Assembly: GCF_011038785.1 (NCBI RefSeq)
Contig: NZ_JAAKDT010000006.1
Location: forward strand, 1-64,000
Source: Parabacteroides sp. ZJ-118
GTDB lineage: Bacteria > Bacteroidota > Bacteroidia > Bacteroidales > Tannerellaceae
Length of the DNA: 64,000 nucleotides
Direction of reading: 5' to 3'
In this document: positions 1 through 9,075 of the stretch, one piece after another
Numbering within the stretch: position 1 is the first letter of the stretch
Layout: each line of letters starts with the position of its first letter
Translations under genes and position numbers: made by a program
Notes under the pieces: model-generated
Seen by the model: the letters and a program-made list of their open reading frames with translations, nothing else
Databases searched by the model: none
Told to the model about the DNA's origin: nothing

Positions 1-227
1 TTTAATGTGTGGTCGAATATCATTAAAGATACTGAAATTCAGCTACTTGACCTATTTTATTGAGCTAAACTTTGTTAACTAACTCATTTATTTTCAACGG
101 ATTGAATAAAAATTTAACGAAGTATTATTGATCAAGAGTCAAAAAAACAAACGATAGATTTCCGGTAAAATTAGAACATTTATCCAATTATATCTGTAAT
201 TTTAGCCCGATTAAATCAATAGCAATT

Positions 228-3200
228 ATGGAAAGAATCGTTAATCATCCTATTTTGACAATTCCACAAGAGGAAGAACACACTTTTTTATTCAATGGCA
301 AACCCGTAACGGGAATGAAGGGGTTTACCATTGCCGCCGCCTTACATCAGGCCGGCTATCCGGTACATAGTCATAGCGTAAATGGCCGCAATCGTTCGTT
401 GAATTGCGGTATCGGTAAATGTGGCGCTTGCGAAATGCTGGTAGACGGAGAAGTAAAACGTATCTGTATTACGAAAGTAGACCATGTAAAGGTGGTATCG
501 GAAATAACGACACAGCATTATATGACGGACTCCCGGGTAGAACCCGGAAAAGAACCGGTAGAGATCTATCGGACAGATGTAGCCATCATTGGTGCCGGTC
601 CCGCCGGATTAGCCTGTAGGGAAACCTTAAAAGAACTGGGCTTGAATAGCATCGTAATTGATAGCAATGATAAGATCGGCGGTCAATTCTTGATGCAGAC
701 CCATGCCTTTTTCTTTTTCGAGAAAGAGAGACGCTTTGGCGGTATGCGCGGTTTTGATATAGCGAAATCGTTAGCCGGAGACGATCACTCCGGTATTTTC
801 TTACATTCCACGGTTTGGGATATCCTAGAAAATAAGCGTATCGCCGTAAAAGACCTGCTTAGCCATAAGAATTTCTATGTGGAAGCTCAGGCTTTGGTAG
901 TCGCTACCGGCGCGGTTCCTTTTATGCCGACCTTCGAGAATGATGATGTGCCTGGAGTTTATACAGCGGCAGTCGTACAGAAAATGATGAACGCCGAGTT
1001 TACGTTACTTGGCAAAAACATATTGACAGTAGGCGCCGGTAATATAGGCTACCTGACGTCCTACCAATTGATGCAAGCCGGAGCGAAAGTCAAGGCTGTC
1101 TTAGAGGCGATGCCCCGCGAAGGGGGATTCCCGGTACAAGCGAACCGTATTCGCCGCCTTGGTATACCGATTTATACCTCTCATATGCTTTTGAAAGCCA
1201 TTCCAAACAAGGATCGGACAGGTATCACCGGTGCGGTTGTCTGCGAATGCGAGAACTTCAAGCCAATCCCGGGAACAGAGAAAGTGATCGATGGTATTGA
1301 TGTTATCAATATATGTACGGGATTGATTCCCGACAACCAATTGCTGACCAAAGGCCAATATGCATTTGGAAAGCGTTGTGCGGGCGTAGGCGACGCCGTA
1401 CGGATCGGAGAAGGTACTACCGCCGTACTAAGAGGAAAGCAAGCCGCCTATGAGATCGCCCAAGAGTTAGGTGTACGTATCAACTACAACGATTATTTGC
1501 AAGTATCTAAAGAATACATCGACTCCCAGCAACATCCGATTCGCGTCAAGGAAGAGGCCCCAAAGCCCACTCCCGAGCGTCAAGCCCAACGTCCCTTCGT
1601 TCGCTTGGATTGCCTATACGGTTTCGCTTGTAACCCTTGTTCTTTCGCTTGTCCCCAAAAGGCGATCACCAAAAGTTCCACCAGCGTAACCCCCGAGATC
1701 GATTACGAGAAATGTACCGGCTGCATGCAATGCGTGTCCCATTGTCCGGGACTGGCTATTTTCGGCTACGATATCCGGAAGCGAAACGTATTCTTACCGG
1801 TAGAATACGAGGTTGAAGAAGGCGCCGAAGTATGGCTCGTGGATGATAACGGGAAGAAACAGGGCGAAGGCATCATTGAGAAAGTATTAAAAAAACCGAC
1901 GAAAACAAATGTAGCCCGTGTGAAAGCGGCAGGGATGGAGGAGAACGATGCCTTATTGAATATCACAGGGTTCATCGTAAAAGAAAACGATCCGGAGGGG
2001 ATCGACTTCAAGCAAGAGCCGGTGTGTGAGTCGGAGACCTATGTTTGCCATTGCGAGGATGTATCTTTGGAAGAACTACTTTCCGCCATTGGTGATCGCA
2101 AATATATCTCCGTCGACGAGGTGAAACATATCACCCGCCTAGGAATGGGACCGTGCCGGGGAAAACGCTGCATACCCCGCTTACGTATGAAACTAAGGGA
2201 AAAAGGTATCGAATTGGTAGGCGACGCTACTCCCCGTGCACCTTTATCTAGCCGCTTCGTCCTTGGGGAAATGTATCCGCGGCGTCAACTGGCAGATAGC
2301 TATAAGGTTGATTCCGGAAAGCAGGTCCGTAAGACGGAAGTCTTGATCGCCGGCGGAGGCATCGGAGGTAGCGCATTGTTCCGTTATTTTGCGGAAGCCG
2401 GTAAAAAGAGCGTACTTATTAATGCGGATCGAGGATCATCATGGCGTAATATCGGTGGTGGCCGCCCGGCGTTCTCGATCCCTGAATTAGCGGAGATCGC
2501 CCGTAATAACCAAACGATATTCGAAGAGACACAAAAAGAATACGATATCCATTACCGCGAGACACGCTATATCACGTTCGCCCACGACGAGGCTACCTAC
2601 AATGATCTGGAACGTTCCTGCGGTTGGTCTAACGCTTATTTGATCGACAAGAAAGACTTTCAGAAAGAGGTATCCCCTTACTTCAATACGAACCAAAACA
2701 CCTATTTTGCCGCGCAAATCTCCCGGCATTGTTGGCAAGCCACCCCCGGGCGTGTGATAGATTTTATACGCAACAAAGGCAAGGAACGGCAATGTGAGGT
2801 TTTGGAAGACACACGTCTAGTGGAAGTCCACAAAAACGGTGGAAAATATCACGTCTTATTATACACGCATGATAAGCGATACATCGAATACGAATGCGAT
2901 CATTTCGTGAATGCCCTTGGTTATAGCGCCGAGCGTTTCGCCCGCATGCTGGGCCTTTACACCGGACTCTATCCGGTCAAGCACCAAGCGTTGATTACCC
3001 ATCGCCTGCCGAATCTGGGAAAAGACGGGGATATCCTCGACATGTTGATAGATCGCCGGAAACGTAACGATTTCTCCGCTGTCTACGGTCAGCAATTCGC
3101 CGAGACCGGACAGATTATCGCTTGCGCCTCTCCCGCTGTCGACGCCAAAGCGGAGATCAGCAACTTTGATGAGTTGAAGTTTAATACCCGTCGTTTCATG

Positions 3201-3467
3201 GAGATCATCTCCGAGGTATTTTGCGATTGGATTCCATCGTTAGCCACCGTACCTGTACAGGCCACATGGTCCGGTTATTATGTAGAGCCTCGCTACATCA
3301 TCGACCCGGATAACGGATTATTCGTTGGTTTGCAAGGTCACGGCTTCATGCTCTCTCAATACTTGGCTAAGCTATATGTGGACAAAGCATTGGGTCGCAC
3401 CGTTCCGGATTACATGGAGCGATTGAGACTCGATGGAGACGGAATTAGCGAGAAAGCTTTCAAATAA
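228..3467 (+). CDS. Five-module FAD/iron-sulfur oxidoreductase (HcnABC / dye-linked proline dehydrogenase-like fusion)
   Basis: This 1079-residue protein reads as several redox subunits joined end to end. Residues 25-85 form a [2Fe-2S] domain with Cys60, 65, 68 and 80. Residues 115-430 are a pyridine nucleotide-disulfide oxidoreductase-like flavoprotein with GAGPAG at 122-127 and GAGNIG at 269-274. Residues 460-510 hold two [4Fe-4S] motifs, the second a classical CTGCMQC...CP. Residues 605-650 are a BFD-like [2Fe-2S] domain (Cys607, 609, 643, 648). From about residue 703 there is a DAO-type FAD oxidase/dehydrogenase with GGGIGG at 709-714. In known families the HcnA, HcnB and HcnC modules (hydrogen cyanide synthase, opine oxidase, dye-linked proline dehydrogenase) are separate subunits that oxidise amino or imino acids. 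The substrate here is unknown and no neighbouring gene suggests one. There is no signal peptide, so it is probably cytoplasmic. I found no clear promoter box in the 227 bases upstream. Confidence 0.8.
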   Translation: MERIVNHPILTIPQEEEHTFLFNGKPVTGMKGFTIAAALHQAGYPVHSHSVNGRNRSLNCGIGKCGACEMLVDGEVKRICITKVDHVKVVSEITTQHYMTDSRVEPGKEPVEIYRTDVAIIGAGPAGLACRETLKELGLNSIVIDSNDKIGGQFLMQTHAFFFFEKERRFGGMRGFDIAKSLAGDDHSGIFLHSTVWDILENKRIAVKDLLSHKNFYVEAQALVVATGAVPFMPTFENDDVPGVYTAAVVQKMMNAEFTLLGKNILTVGAGNIGYLTSYQLMQAGAKVKAVLEAMPREGGFPVQANRIRRLGIPIYTSHMLLKAIPNKDRTGITGAVVCECENFKPIPGTEKVIDGIDVINICTGLIPDNQLLTKGQYAFGKRCAGVGDAVRIGEGTTAVLRGKQAAYEIAQELGVRINYNDYLQVSKEYIDSQQHPIRVKEEAPKPTPERQAQRPFVRLDCLYGFACNPCSFACPQKAITKSSTSVTPEIDYEKCTGCMQCVSHCPGLAIFGYDIRKRNVFLPVEYEVEEGAEVWLVDDNGKKQGEGIIEKVLKKPTKTNVARVKAAGMEENDALLNITGFIVKENDPEGIDFKQEPVCESETYVCHCEDVSLEELLSAIGDRKYISVDEVKHITRLGMGPCRGKRCIPRLRMKLREKGIELVGDATPRAPLSSRFVLGEMYPRRQLADSYKVDSGKQVRKTEVLIAGGGIGGSALFRYFAEAGKKSVLINADRGSSWRNIGGGRPAFSIPELAEIARNNQTIFEETQKEYDIHYRETRYITFAHDEATYNDLERSCGWSNAYLIDKKDFQKEVSPYFNTNQNTYFAAQISRHCWQATPGRVIDFIRNKGKERQCEVLEDTRLVEVHKNGGKYHVLLYTHDKRYIEYECDHFVNALGYSAERFARMLGLYTGLYPVKHQALITHRLPNLGKDGDILDMLIDRRKRNDFSAVYGQQFAETGQIIACASPAVDAKAEISNFDELKFNTRRFMEIISEVFCDWIPSLATVPVQATWSGYYVEPRYIIDPDNGLFVGLQGHGFMLSQYLAKLYVDKALGRTVPDYMERLRLDGDGISEKAFK

Positions 3468-3512
3468 ACCGAACCACGTCCCAAACAGTGAAATCAGGGA
3501 GAGACCATATGC

Positions 3513-3580
3513 CGGCTTCATCGACCAAGTAAGTTAACTTACTTCCACATTTAAGTTAACTTACTTGGCGAATGAAGCTG
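3513..3580. terminator. Long inverted repeat between convergent genes, built from a 22-base repeat
   Basis: Arms CCAAGTAAGTTAACTT (3525-3540) and AAGTTAACTTACTTGG (3553-3568) are perfect inverse complements. The pairing continues imperfectly outwards into GGCTTCAT and ATGAAGC. The site lies between two convergent genes, so it probably ends transcription from both sides, although there is no long T-run. The same bases also read as direct repeats of AAGTTAACTTACTT at 3531 and 3553, with a degenerate third copy near 3575 (period 22). Confidence 0.5.
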
Positions 3581-3642
3581 GTTTACTTCAAAAGAGTGGA
3601 CTTGAATGGGAAAAACATAACTATGAATGAAGAAAAACGCAG

Positions 3643-4656
3643 TTATGATTTTTCGGTATCAAAATAGGCAAGTAATTCTTCTATCGTTTGGGCGATATAG
3701 GTACCACCGGAAGTCTCATGGATGATAAAGTGGGTGGTCTTTAAGTCGTCAGTCTCAATCCACATGTTCGACTCCACTTCCCGGTTCGCCAAAATTCCGT
3801 TTCGCTGGAGTGCTTTATGCGCCATAGCATATTTCTGCCCATGTCCAACGAGGCGAATCTGTCGGGAGAATTGATTATCTATACGGAATAATCCGGTATC
3901 CTTATCAAAAACAATCCCTTTCCGGGCGAAGAAATTGCTTAGATGACCACTCAATGCCAAATCCTCGGGAGTACCGGTAGAGATGCCATTCGCTTTATCC
4001 ATTAGCCAGATCTTATCCGATATCTGGAGGGCCAGTTCTAGATCGTGAGTGGACATAAATATTGTCTTATTCATTTTTCGAGTCAGATGATGGAGTAATT
4101 GCATAATCTCTACCTTGCTAGGGAAATCAAGGAATGCGGTAGGTTCATCCAAATAAATAACCGGAGTCTCTTGGGCGAGCGCCTTAGCGATCATCACTTT
4201 CTGGCGTTCTCCATCCGATAAGGTATGGACCATGCGGGATGCTAGTTCCTCAATGCGGACAAGGGCGATGGATTCTTCCACGATCCGCTTATCATCCTTG
4301 CTCAACTTGCCCCAGAAGCCGGTATACGGGCTACGTCCCATTCCGACCAATTCTCGTACCGACATATTCCGGATCTCACATTTATCGGTCAGTACGACAC
4401 CGATCGCGGTACTCAACTCCTTATCGGAATAAGTATCTATATCTTTTCCTAGAACCAATATCTCTCCATTTAATTTCGGTTGGAAAGCCGATAATGTGCG
4501 CAATAAAGTGGACTTCCCGACCCCGTTAGCGCCCAACAAACACGTCAATTCGCCACTATAGATCGTAGCGTGTATGTCTTTAGCTACCAGCTTTGTACTA
4601 CTCTTGGAATGGTAACCGATCGAAAGTCCGTTAATATGAATCGTATCTTGTTTCAT
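3643..4656 (-). CDS. btuD: Cobalamin/corrinoid ABC importer ATPase, BtuD-like, with C-terminal extension
   Basis: This is the ATP-binding subunit of a FecCD/BtuCD-type importer. Walker A is GANGVGKST at residues 42-50, the signature LSDGE is at 146-150, and Walker B with the catalytic Glu (VIYLDEP) is near 166-172. The ATPase core ends near residue 250. About 85 further residues follow, which is longer than E. coli BtuD (about 250), and I cannot name that tail. It is the last gene of btuF-btuC-btuD, starting one base after btuC ends. The substrate is inferred from the cobalamin riboswitch at the head of the operon; from protein sequence alone it could equally be a haem or siderophore transporter. 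Confidence 0.8.
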   Translation of the reverse strand: MKQDTIHINGLSIGYHSKSSTKLVAKDIHATIYSGELTCLLGANGVGKSTLLRTLSAFQPKLNGEILVLGKDIDTYSDKELSTAIGVVLTDKCEIRNMSVRELVGMGRSPYTGFWGKLSKDDKRIVEESIALVRIEELASRMVHTLSDGERQKVMIAKALAQETPVIYLDEPTAFLDFPSKVEIMQLLHHLTRKMNKTIFMSTHDLELALQISDKIWLMDKANGISTGTPEDLALSGHLSNFFARKGIVFDKDTGLFRIDNQFSRQIRLVGHGQKYAMAHKALQRNGILANREVESNMWIETDDLKTTHFIIHETSGGTYIAQTIEELLAYFDTEKS

Positions 4657-4657
4657 C

Positions 4658-5695
4658 TTACTCGTTCAATTCATTCTTACGTTTTCTAAATAATACCGAG
4701 GCTACGACAGGAGCACCTACTAAAGCGGTTACCGAGTTGACAGGCAACGCGCCCTCGAATCCCGGCATACGGGCGATCAAATTGCAGATCAATGCCAACG
4801 CCGCGCCAGCGAATAAGACCGCGGGCATTAAAATCCGATGGTCGGAAGTTTGAAATATGGATCGGCATAAATGCGGAACAGCCAGCCCCAAGAAGATGAT
4901 AGGTCCGCAATAAGCCGTGACAATCGCCGTAAGCACCCCGGCCGAGGTGATAACCGACAGACGGGCCCGCTTGATATCAAGGCCCAAGTTACGTGCGTAA
5001 CTATCCCCTAAAAGCATCAAGTTCATGGTCTTGATAAGCAGGAACGAGAGCGGGATCAAGATTGTCATAAGAATCACGAATAACATCATCTGATTACCGG
5101 ATACACGGGCGAAACTCCCCAATCCCCAAATCACGTACGCACGGATATCCTCCTCGACACTAAAGAATTTAAGTACGCCGATCACGGCGTTCGCCACGTA
5201 ACCGATCATCACGCCGATAATCAACAACGTGACATTTCCTTTTACCTTTTGGGAAACATACACAATCAGCGCCATCACGGATAGGGAACCGGTTACGGCC
5301 GCTATCGATAAGGCGATCTCCCCCATAAAACCAAGCTTACTCAAGGCAACACCCCCTAAACTACCGCTTAACAACACCACGAAAGCGACCCCCATGCTCG
5401 CTCCCGAACTGATACCTAAAACCGAAGGTCCGGCCAATGGATTACGGAAAACGGTTTGCATCTGTAAGCCGCTGATAGATAAGCCGGCTCCCGCTACCAA
5501 CGCCGTCAATGCCTGCGGCAGCCGGGATTTCCAGATGATATTTTGCCAGGTTATAGGCTCATCTCCTGAATTCCAGATAATATGCCAAACCGATTGAAGT
5601 GGAATAGAGACTGACCCCAACACCAAATTCAAAAAGACCAGGACAAAAATAGCGGCGACAATCGCCAACATCCATAGGGTATTTGAATGTCTCAT
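4658..5695 (-). CDS. btuC: Cobalamin/corrinoid ABC importer permease, BtuC/FecCD family
   Basis: This 345-residue polytopic membrane protein has the typical FecCD length and about ten hydrophobic segments. Family-typical stretches include GAGLSISGLQMQTVFRNPLA and the cytoplasmic loop GPIIFLGLAVPHLCR, which contacts the ATPase. It should form the inner-membrane channel of the importer, receiving substrate from the lipoprotein encoded just upstream. Spacing is 9 bases to btuF and 1 base to btuD, consistent with one transcript and probable translational coupling. Specificity for corrinoids is inferred from the upstream riboswitch. Confidence 0.85.
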   Translation of the reverse strand: MRHSNTLWMLAIVAAIFVLVFLNLVLGSVSIPLQSVWHIIWNSGDEPITWQNIIWKSRLPQALTALVAGAGLSISGLQMQTVFRNPLAGPSVLGISSGASMGVAFVVLLSGSLGGVALSKLGFMGEIALSIAAVTGSLSVMALIVYVSQKVKGNVTLLIIGVMIGYVANAVIGVLKFFSVEEDIRAYVIWGLGSFARVSGNQMMLFVILMTILIPLSFLLIKTMNLMLLGDSYARNLGLDIKRARLSVITSAGVLTAIVTAYCGPIIFLGLAVPHLCRSIFQTSDHRILMPAVLFAGAALALICNLIARMPGFEGALPVNSVTALVGAPVVASVLFRKRKNELNE

Positions 5696-5704
5696 CAGCG
5701 TTCC

Positions 5705-6868
5705 CTATTTAAGTCGAGAATAATAGACTGGCTCATGATCCGGCAGTAAATCCGGATGAAAGATATGAAGCAAATCCGCTAGGACGATCTCCGGTTCTGT
5801 CGGCATACTCTCATAAAACGGCGTATTCTTCATGTTACAGTAGATAATCCCTTTCTCCCGGAACGCACGAAAATCCGCATAACGAGGATCTTGCGCTTTC
5901 AAGGCTTCATAGCTAAACGTTCCCGGGAAACTATTCACGATACGCCAGTAATCAGCGTCGTCCGCTTGATTATAGACCGTCTCGAAATCTAATGTGACAC
6001 CCCCGGATCGCTCATCGTCTTTCAAGAAATAATCAGCGCCGGCATCCTTGAAAAGTTGTGCCAAGAAGCTTTTCCCTCCTACGGCATACCAGTTCCCACC
6101 CCGTAACTCACCACTAAAAACGACCGGGCGTTTTTTTACCTTAGCATCCGACGTAAGTTCCTTTAATTCATTATACCTCTTCTCGATGGTAGCGAAACGC
6201 TCATTGCTTTCTTTCTCTATCCCCAACAACAAGCCGATGAACTTGATCCACTCTGCTTGTCCCAATGGCGTAGTCTCCTTATAGCCCAAATGGGGAATCA
6301 AGGGAATACCCACGTCTTTCAACGTCTCATAGCCTCCCCGCTTGAATGGCGATACAAGGATCAAATCAGGACTCATGCTCATGATAACCTCGTTATCGAA
6401 ATTTCCTTCGATACCGATCTTGGCAGTTTTACCTTCTTTCAGGCGTTCATTCATCTCTTTATTGAACAAATGCCGCGTACTGGTAATTCCAACGACCTTG
6501 TCCAAGGCTCCCAATTTAATAAAGTTCGATAGTTGCAGGGAAGTCATACAGATAACGCTTCGGATAGGAAGCTCTATCCTCGTATAATCAGCGGGAATCC
6601 CCGTAGGTTTCGCACCTCTTTTCACGAATGCGTAATGAAACGTGGCGCTTTCCTCATTTTGAGGATCTTGGATATCAACCAAGAGATATTGATCCGCATA
6701 GGTAAGCTTGAAACCTTGGGCGTACAAAGGCTTAACCCGCTCTTGTGAGAATGTGGATTGTTCTACGGAAACCGTCTTCCCTGTTTCTCCTTTTTCACGG
6801 GTACCTGAGGTACACGATAAAGTCAATACCGATAAAAGCAAGCATCCGCCCGCTATAAACTTATTCAT
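5705..6868 (-). CDS. btuF: Corrinoid-binding lipoprotein of ABC importer, BtuF/FecB-like
   Basis: The 387-residue product begins with a lipoprotein signal whose lipobox ends at Cys19 (LTLSC), so it should be tethered to the inner-membrane periplasmic face. The body is a periplasmic-binding fold of the TroA/FecB type: 'SVICMTSLQLSNFIKLGALDKVVGI' style first lobe, a central helix near residue 205-250 and a second lobe with GGNWYAVGGKSFLAQLFKDAG. It is the first gene of the importer operon, about 70 bases downstream of the cobalamin riboswitch B12 box. No outer-membrane btuB lies beside it. Homologous lipoproteins bind haem or ferric siderophores, so the ligand is inferred from regulation. Confidence 0.8.
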   Translation of the reverse strand: MNKFIAGGCLLLSVLTLSCTSGTREKGETGKTVSVEQSTFSQERVKPLYAQGFKLTYADQYLLVDIQDPQNEESATFHYAFVKRGAKPTGIPADYTRIELPIRSVICMTSLQLSNFIKLGALDKVVGITSTRHLFNKEMNERLKEGKTAKIGIEGNFDNEVIMSMSPDLILVSPFKRGGYETLKDVGIPLIPHLGYKETTPLGQAEWIKFIGLLLGIEKESNERFATIEKRYNELKELTSDAKVKKRPVVFSGELRGGNWYAVGGKSFLAQLFKDAGADYFLKDDERSGGVTLDFETVYNQADDADYWRIVNSFPGTFSYEALKAQDPRYADFRAFREKGIIYCNMKNTPFYESMPTEPEIVLADLLHIFHPDLLPDHEPVYYSRLK

Positions 6869-6939
6869 AATCCTTTTAATTGACCGTTGATCACTGACCG
6901 TTACTCTCGTCCTGCTCCACGGGACAGCAACATCTATTT

Positions 6940-7116
6940 ATGAACCGGCAGGTCTTCTGACTTACTTCCATCCTGAACGCCTTCCCGATTATGAAACCAG
7001 TGGCCAAGGTATTGTCCGAATGTTTAGAAGTTCACAGCAGCGTGGTCTGTCCGGGACTCTCACCCGGTTCCCTTTTAATCCGCCTCCCGGGAAAAGGGAT
7101 GCGCGGAGCCTGTTAC
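6940..7116 (-). promoter_or_regulatory. Cobalamin riboswitch controlling btuFCD
   Basis: Read on the minus strand, the leader holds the hallmark cobalamin riboswitch blocks in order: GGGAACCGGGTGAGAGTCCC (7053-7072), GCCACTG (6998-7004), GGGAAGGCG and the B12 box AAGTCAGAAGACCTGCC (about 6947-6963). The element lies directly upstream of btuF. Riboswitches of this class shut down expression when adenosyl- or other cobalamins bind. This makes corrinoid uptake the best assignment for the operon. Confidence 0.93.
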
Positions 7117-7121
7117 AGCGA

Positions 7122-7129
7122 CAAAAGTA
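7122..7129 (-). promoter_or_regulatory. Promoter -7 box for riboswitch-btuFCD transcript
   Basis: The minus strand reads TACTTTTG, matching the Bacteroidetes TAnnTTTG box. It lies a few bases before the first riboswitch bases. The -33 element is weak (a TTG 23 bases upstream). Confidence 0.5.
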
Positions 7130-7250
7130 GTAAGAATATTTGTATACATGCGCAATTTTAAGGACTTTTGCATCCCAAATAAAAACAGATACACAGGAAT
7201 CATCCAATCTTATTATTCCATAAAGGGGGGAGAACCTTGTTCCGTATCGT

Positions 7251-7281
7251 TTTGTTATTATGATAAATTAGATTTACTTTG
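7251..7281 (+). promoter_or_regulatory. Promoter of fhs
   Basis: TTTG at 7251-7254, exactly 19 bases, then TTACTTTG at 7274-7281 (one mismatch to TAnnTTTG). The likely start is about 20 bases upstream of the fhs ATG. Confidence 0.6.
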
Positions 7282-7310
7282 CTCGAACTATATAAACTTA
7301 CATAAAGCAC

Positions 7311-8978
7311 ATGAAATCGGACATTGAGATAGCAAGAGAAACAGGCTTGCGTAAAATTAAGGAAGTCGCGACAACGTTAGGTATCCCTCGCGAGGAAGTA
7401 CAAAATTATGGCAGGTATATTGCCAAGATTCCTATCCATCTGATCGATAAAAAGCAAATGGATCGGCATAATTTAATTCTAGTGACCGCGATCACTCCCA
7501 CTAAAGCGGGAATCGGAAAGACTACGGTTTCGATCGGTCTGGCTTTAGGACTGAATAAAATCGGAAAGAAAGCGGTAGTCGCTTTACGCGAGCCGTCTCT
7601 TGGCCCGTGTTTCGGTATGAAGGGTGGCGCTGCCGGGGGCGGATATGCTCAAGTGCTTCCTATGGAAAACATCAACTTGCATTTTACAGGAGATTTTCAC
7701 GCGGTCACTTCCGCCCACAATATGATTACCGCTTTATTGGATAACTATATTTATCAGACCCGCAATACCTGCGAAGGATTGAAAGAGATCAAATGGAAAC
7801 GGGTTCTTGACGTAAACGACCGTAGCTTACGTAACATCGTATCGGGTTTAGGCGGCTCAGCGAACGGTGTCCCTACCGAGACAGGATTTGACATCACTCC
7901 CGCTTCCGAAATCATGGCGATCCTTTGCTTGGCTACGGATATCGAGGATTTGAAACGGCGTATCGGAAATATCTTATTGGGTTATACAAACGAAGATAAG
8001 CCTTTCACGGTAAATGATCTTGGCATAGCCGGGGCTATCACCGTATTGCTAAAAGACGCGTTACTGCCGAACCTGGTACAAACAACGGAGAATACTCCCG
8101 CATTGGTACATGGAGGTCCTTTCGCTAATATCGCCCATGGATGTAATTCCATATTGGCTACCCAAATGGCGCTTACCTATGGGGATTATGTGATCACGGA
8201 GGCCGGTTTCGGCGCTGATCTAGGCGCGGAGAAATTCTTTAATATCAAATGTAGAAAAGCGGGACTCTCACCGAAACTGACAGTCATCGTAGCGACTGCC
8301 CAGAGCTTGAGACTTCACGGTGGCGTTCCCGAGAAAGCAATCAAGGAACCGAATATCGAGGGATTGAAGAACGGATTCGCCAACTTGGATAAGCACATCG
8401 AGAATATGAAGAGCTTCGGCCAGCAAGTAATCGTTACTTTCAACCGTTTCGCTACCGATACGGACGAGGAGATCGCTTTGGTGGCTGAGCATTGCAAGGA
8501 AAAGGAGGTTGGATTCGCCCTGAATAACGTTTTCGCCCAAGGAGGTGAAGGAGGAGTGGAACTCGCCCGCCTGGTGGTTGATACGATCGAGAATAATCCT
8601 TCCGCGCCTTTGCGATATACCTATGATTTGGATGATCCGATCCGTACGAAAGTGCAAAAAGTGGCCCGGAAGATTTACGGAGCCTCCTCGATCGTTTATA
8701 CGACTTTGGCCGATAAAAAATTGCGTCAGATCGAAAGCCTGGGTATTTCCCATTACCCGATTTGTATCGCCAAGACTCAGTATTCATTCTCTTCCGATCC
8801 GAAAGCTTACGGAGTCGCTAAAGATTTCGAGCTAAAAGTACGAGATGTGATCATCAATAACGGAGCTGAGATGATTGTTGTCGTCATGGGTGAGATCATG
8901 CGTATGCCGGGACTTCCGAAAGAGCCGCAAGCCCGAAAGATCGATATTGTGGATGGCCTGATCGAGGGGCTGAGTTGA
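7311..8978 (+). CDS. fhs: Formate-tetrahydrofolate ligase
   Basis: This enzyme joins formate to tetrahydrofolate using ATP, giving 10-formyl-THF for purine, formyl-methionine and one-carbon metabolism in the cytoplasm. The 555-residue length is normal for the family. The nucleotide-binding loop [11 protein letters not shown] is at residues 62-72. Family blocks follow, such as [37 protein letters not shown], and [19 protein letters not shown]. The gene stands alone, with its own promoter upstream and a strong bidirectional terminator just downstream. Confidence 0.96.
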   Translation: MKSDIEIARETGLRKIKEVATTLGIPREEVQNYGRYIAKIPIHLIDKKQMDRHNLILVTAITPTKAGIGKTTVSIGLALGLNKIGKKAVVALREPSLGPCFGMKGGAAGGGYAQVLPMENINLHFTGDFHAVTSAHNMITALLDNYIYQTRNTCEGLKEIKWKRVLDVNDRSLRNIVSGLGGSANGVPTETGFDITPASEIMAILCLATDIEDLKRRIGNILLGYTNEDKPFTVNDLGIAGAITVLLKDALLPNLVQTTENTPALVHGGPFANIAHGCNSILATQMALTYGDYVITEAGFGADLGAEKFFNIKCRKAGLSPKLTVIVATAQSLRLHGGVPEKAIKEPNIEGLKNGFANLDKHIENMKSFGQQVIVTFNRFATDTDEEIALVAEHCKEKEVGFALNNVFAQGGEGGVELARLVVDTIENNPSAPLRYTYDLDDPIRTKVQKVARKIYGASSIVYTTLADKKLRQIESLGISHYPICIAKTQYSFSSDPKAYGVAKDFELKVRDVIINNGAEMIVVVMGEIMRMPGLPKEPQARKIDIVDGLIEGLS

Positions 8979-9002
8979 AACAGGCCGTAAACGATTCAGA
9001 TA

Positions 9003-9043
9003 AAAAAGATACGCCTCACACATTCATAAGGCGTACCTTTTTT
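9003..9043. terminator. Bidirectional terminator between fhs and proS
   Basis: Stem TACGCCT (9010-9016) and AGGCGTA (9029-9035) is flanked by an A-run on the left and a T-run on the right, so both strands end in U-tracts. It serves the convergent genes fhs (+) and proS (-). Confidence 0.88.
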
Positions 9044-9075
9044 ATAACCACTATCGCCCCGAAACCGGGTGGACA

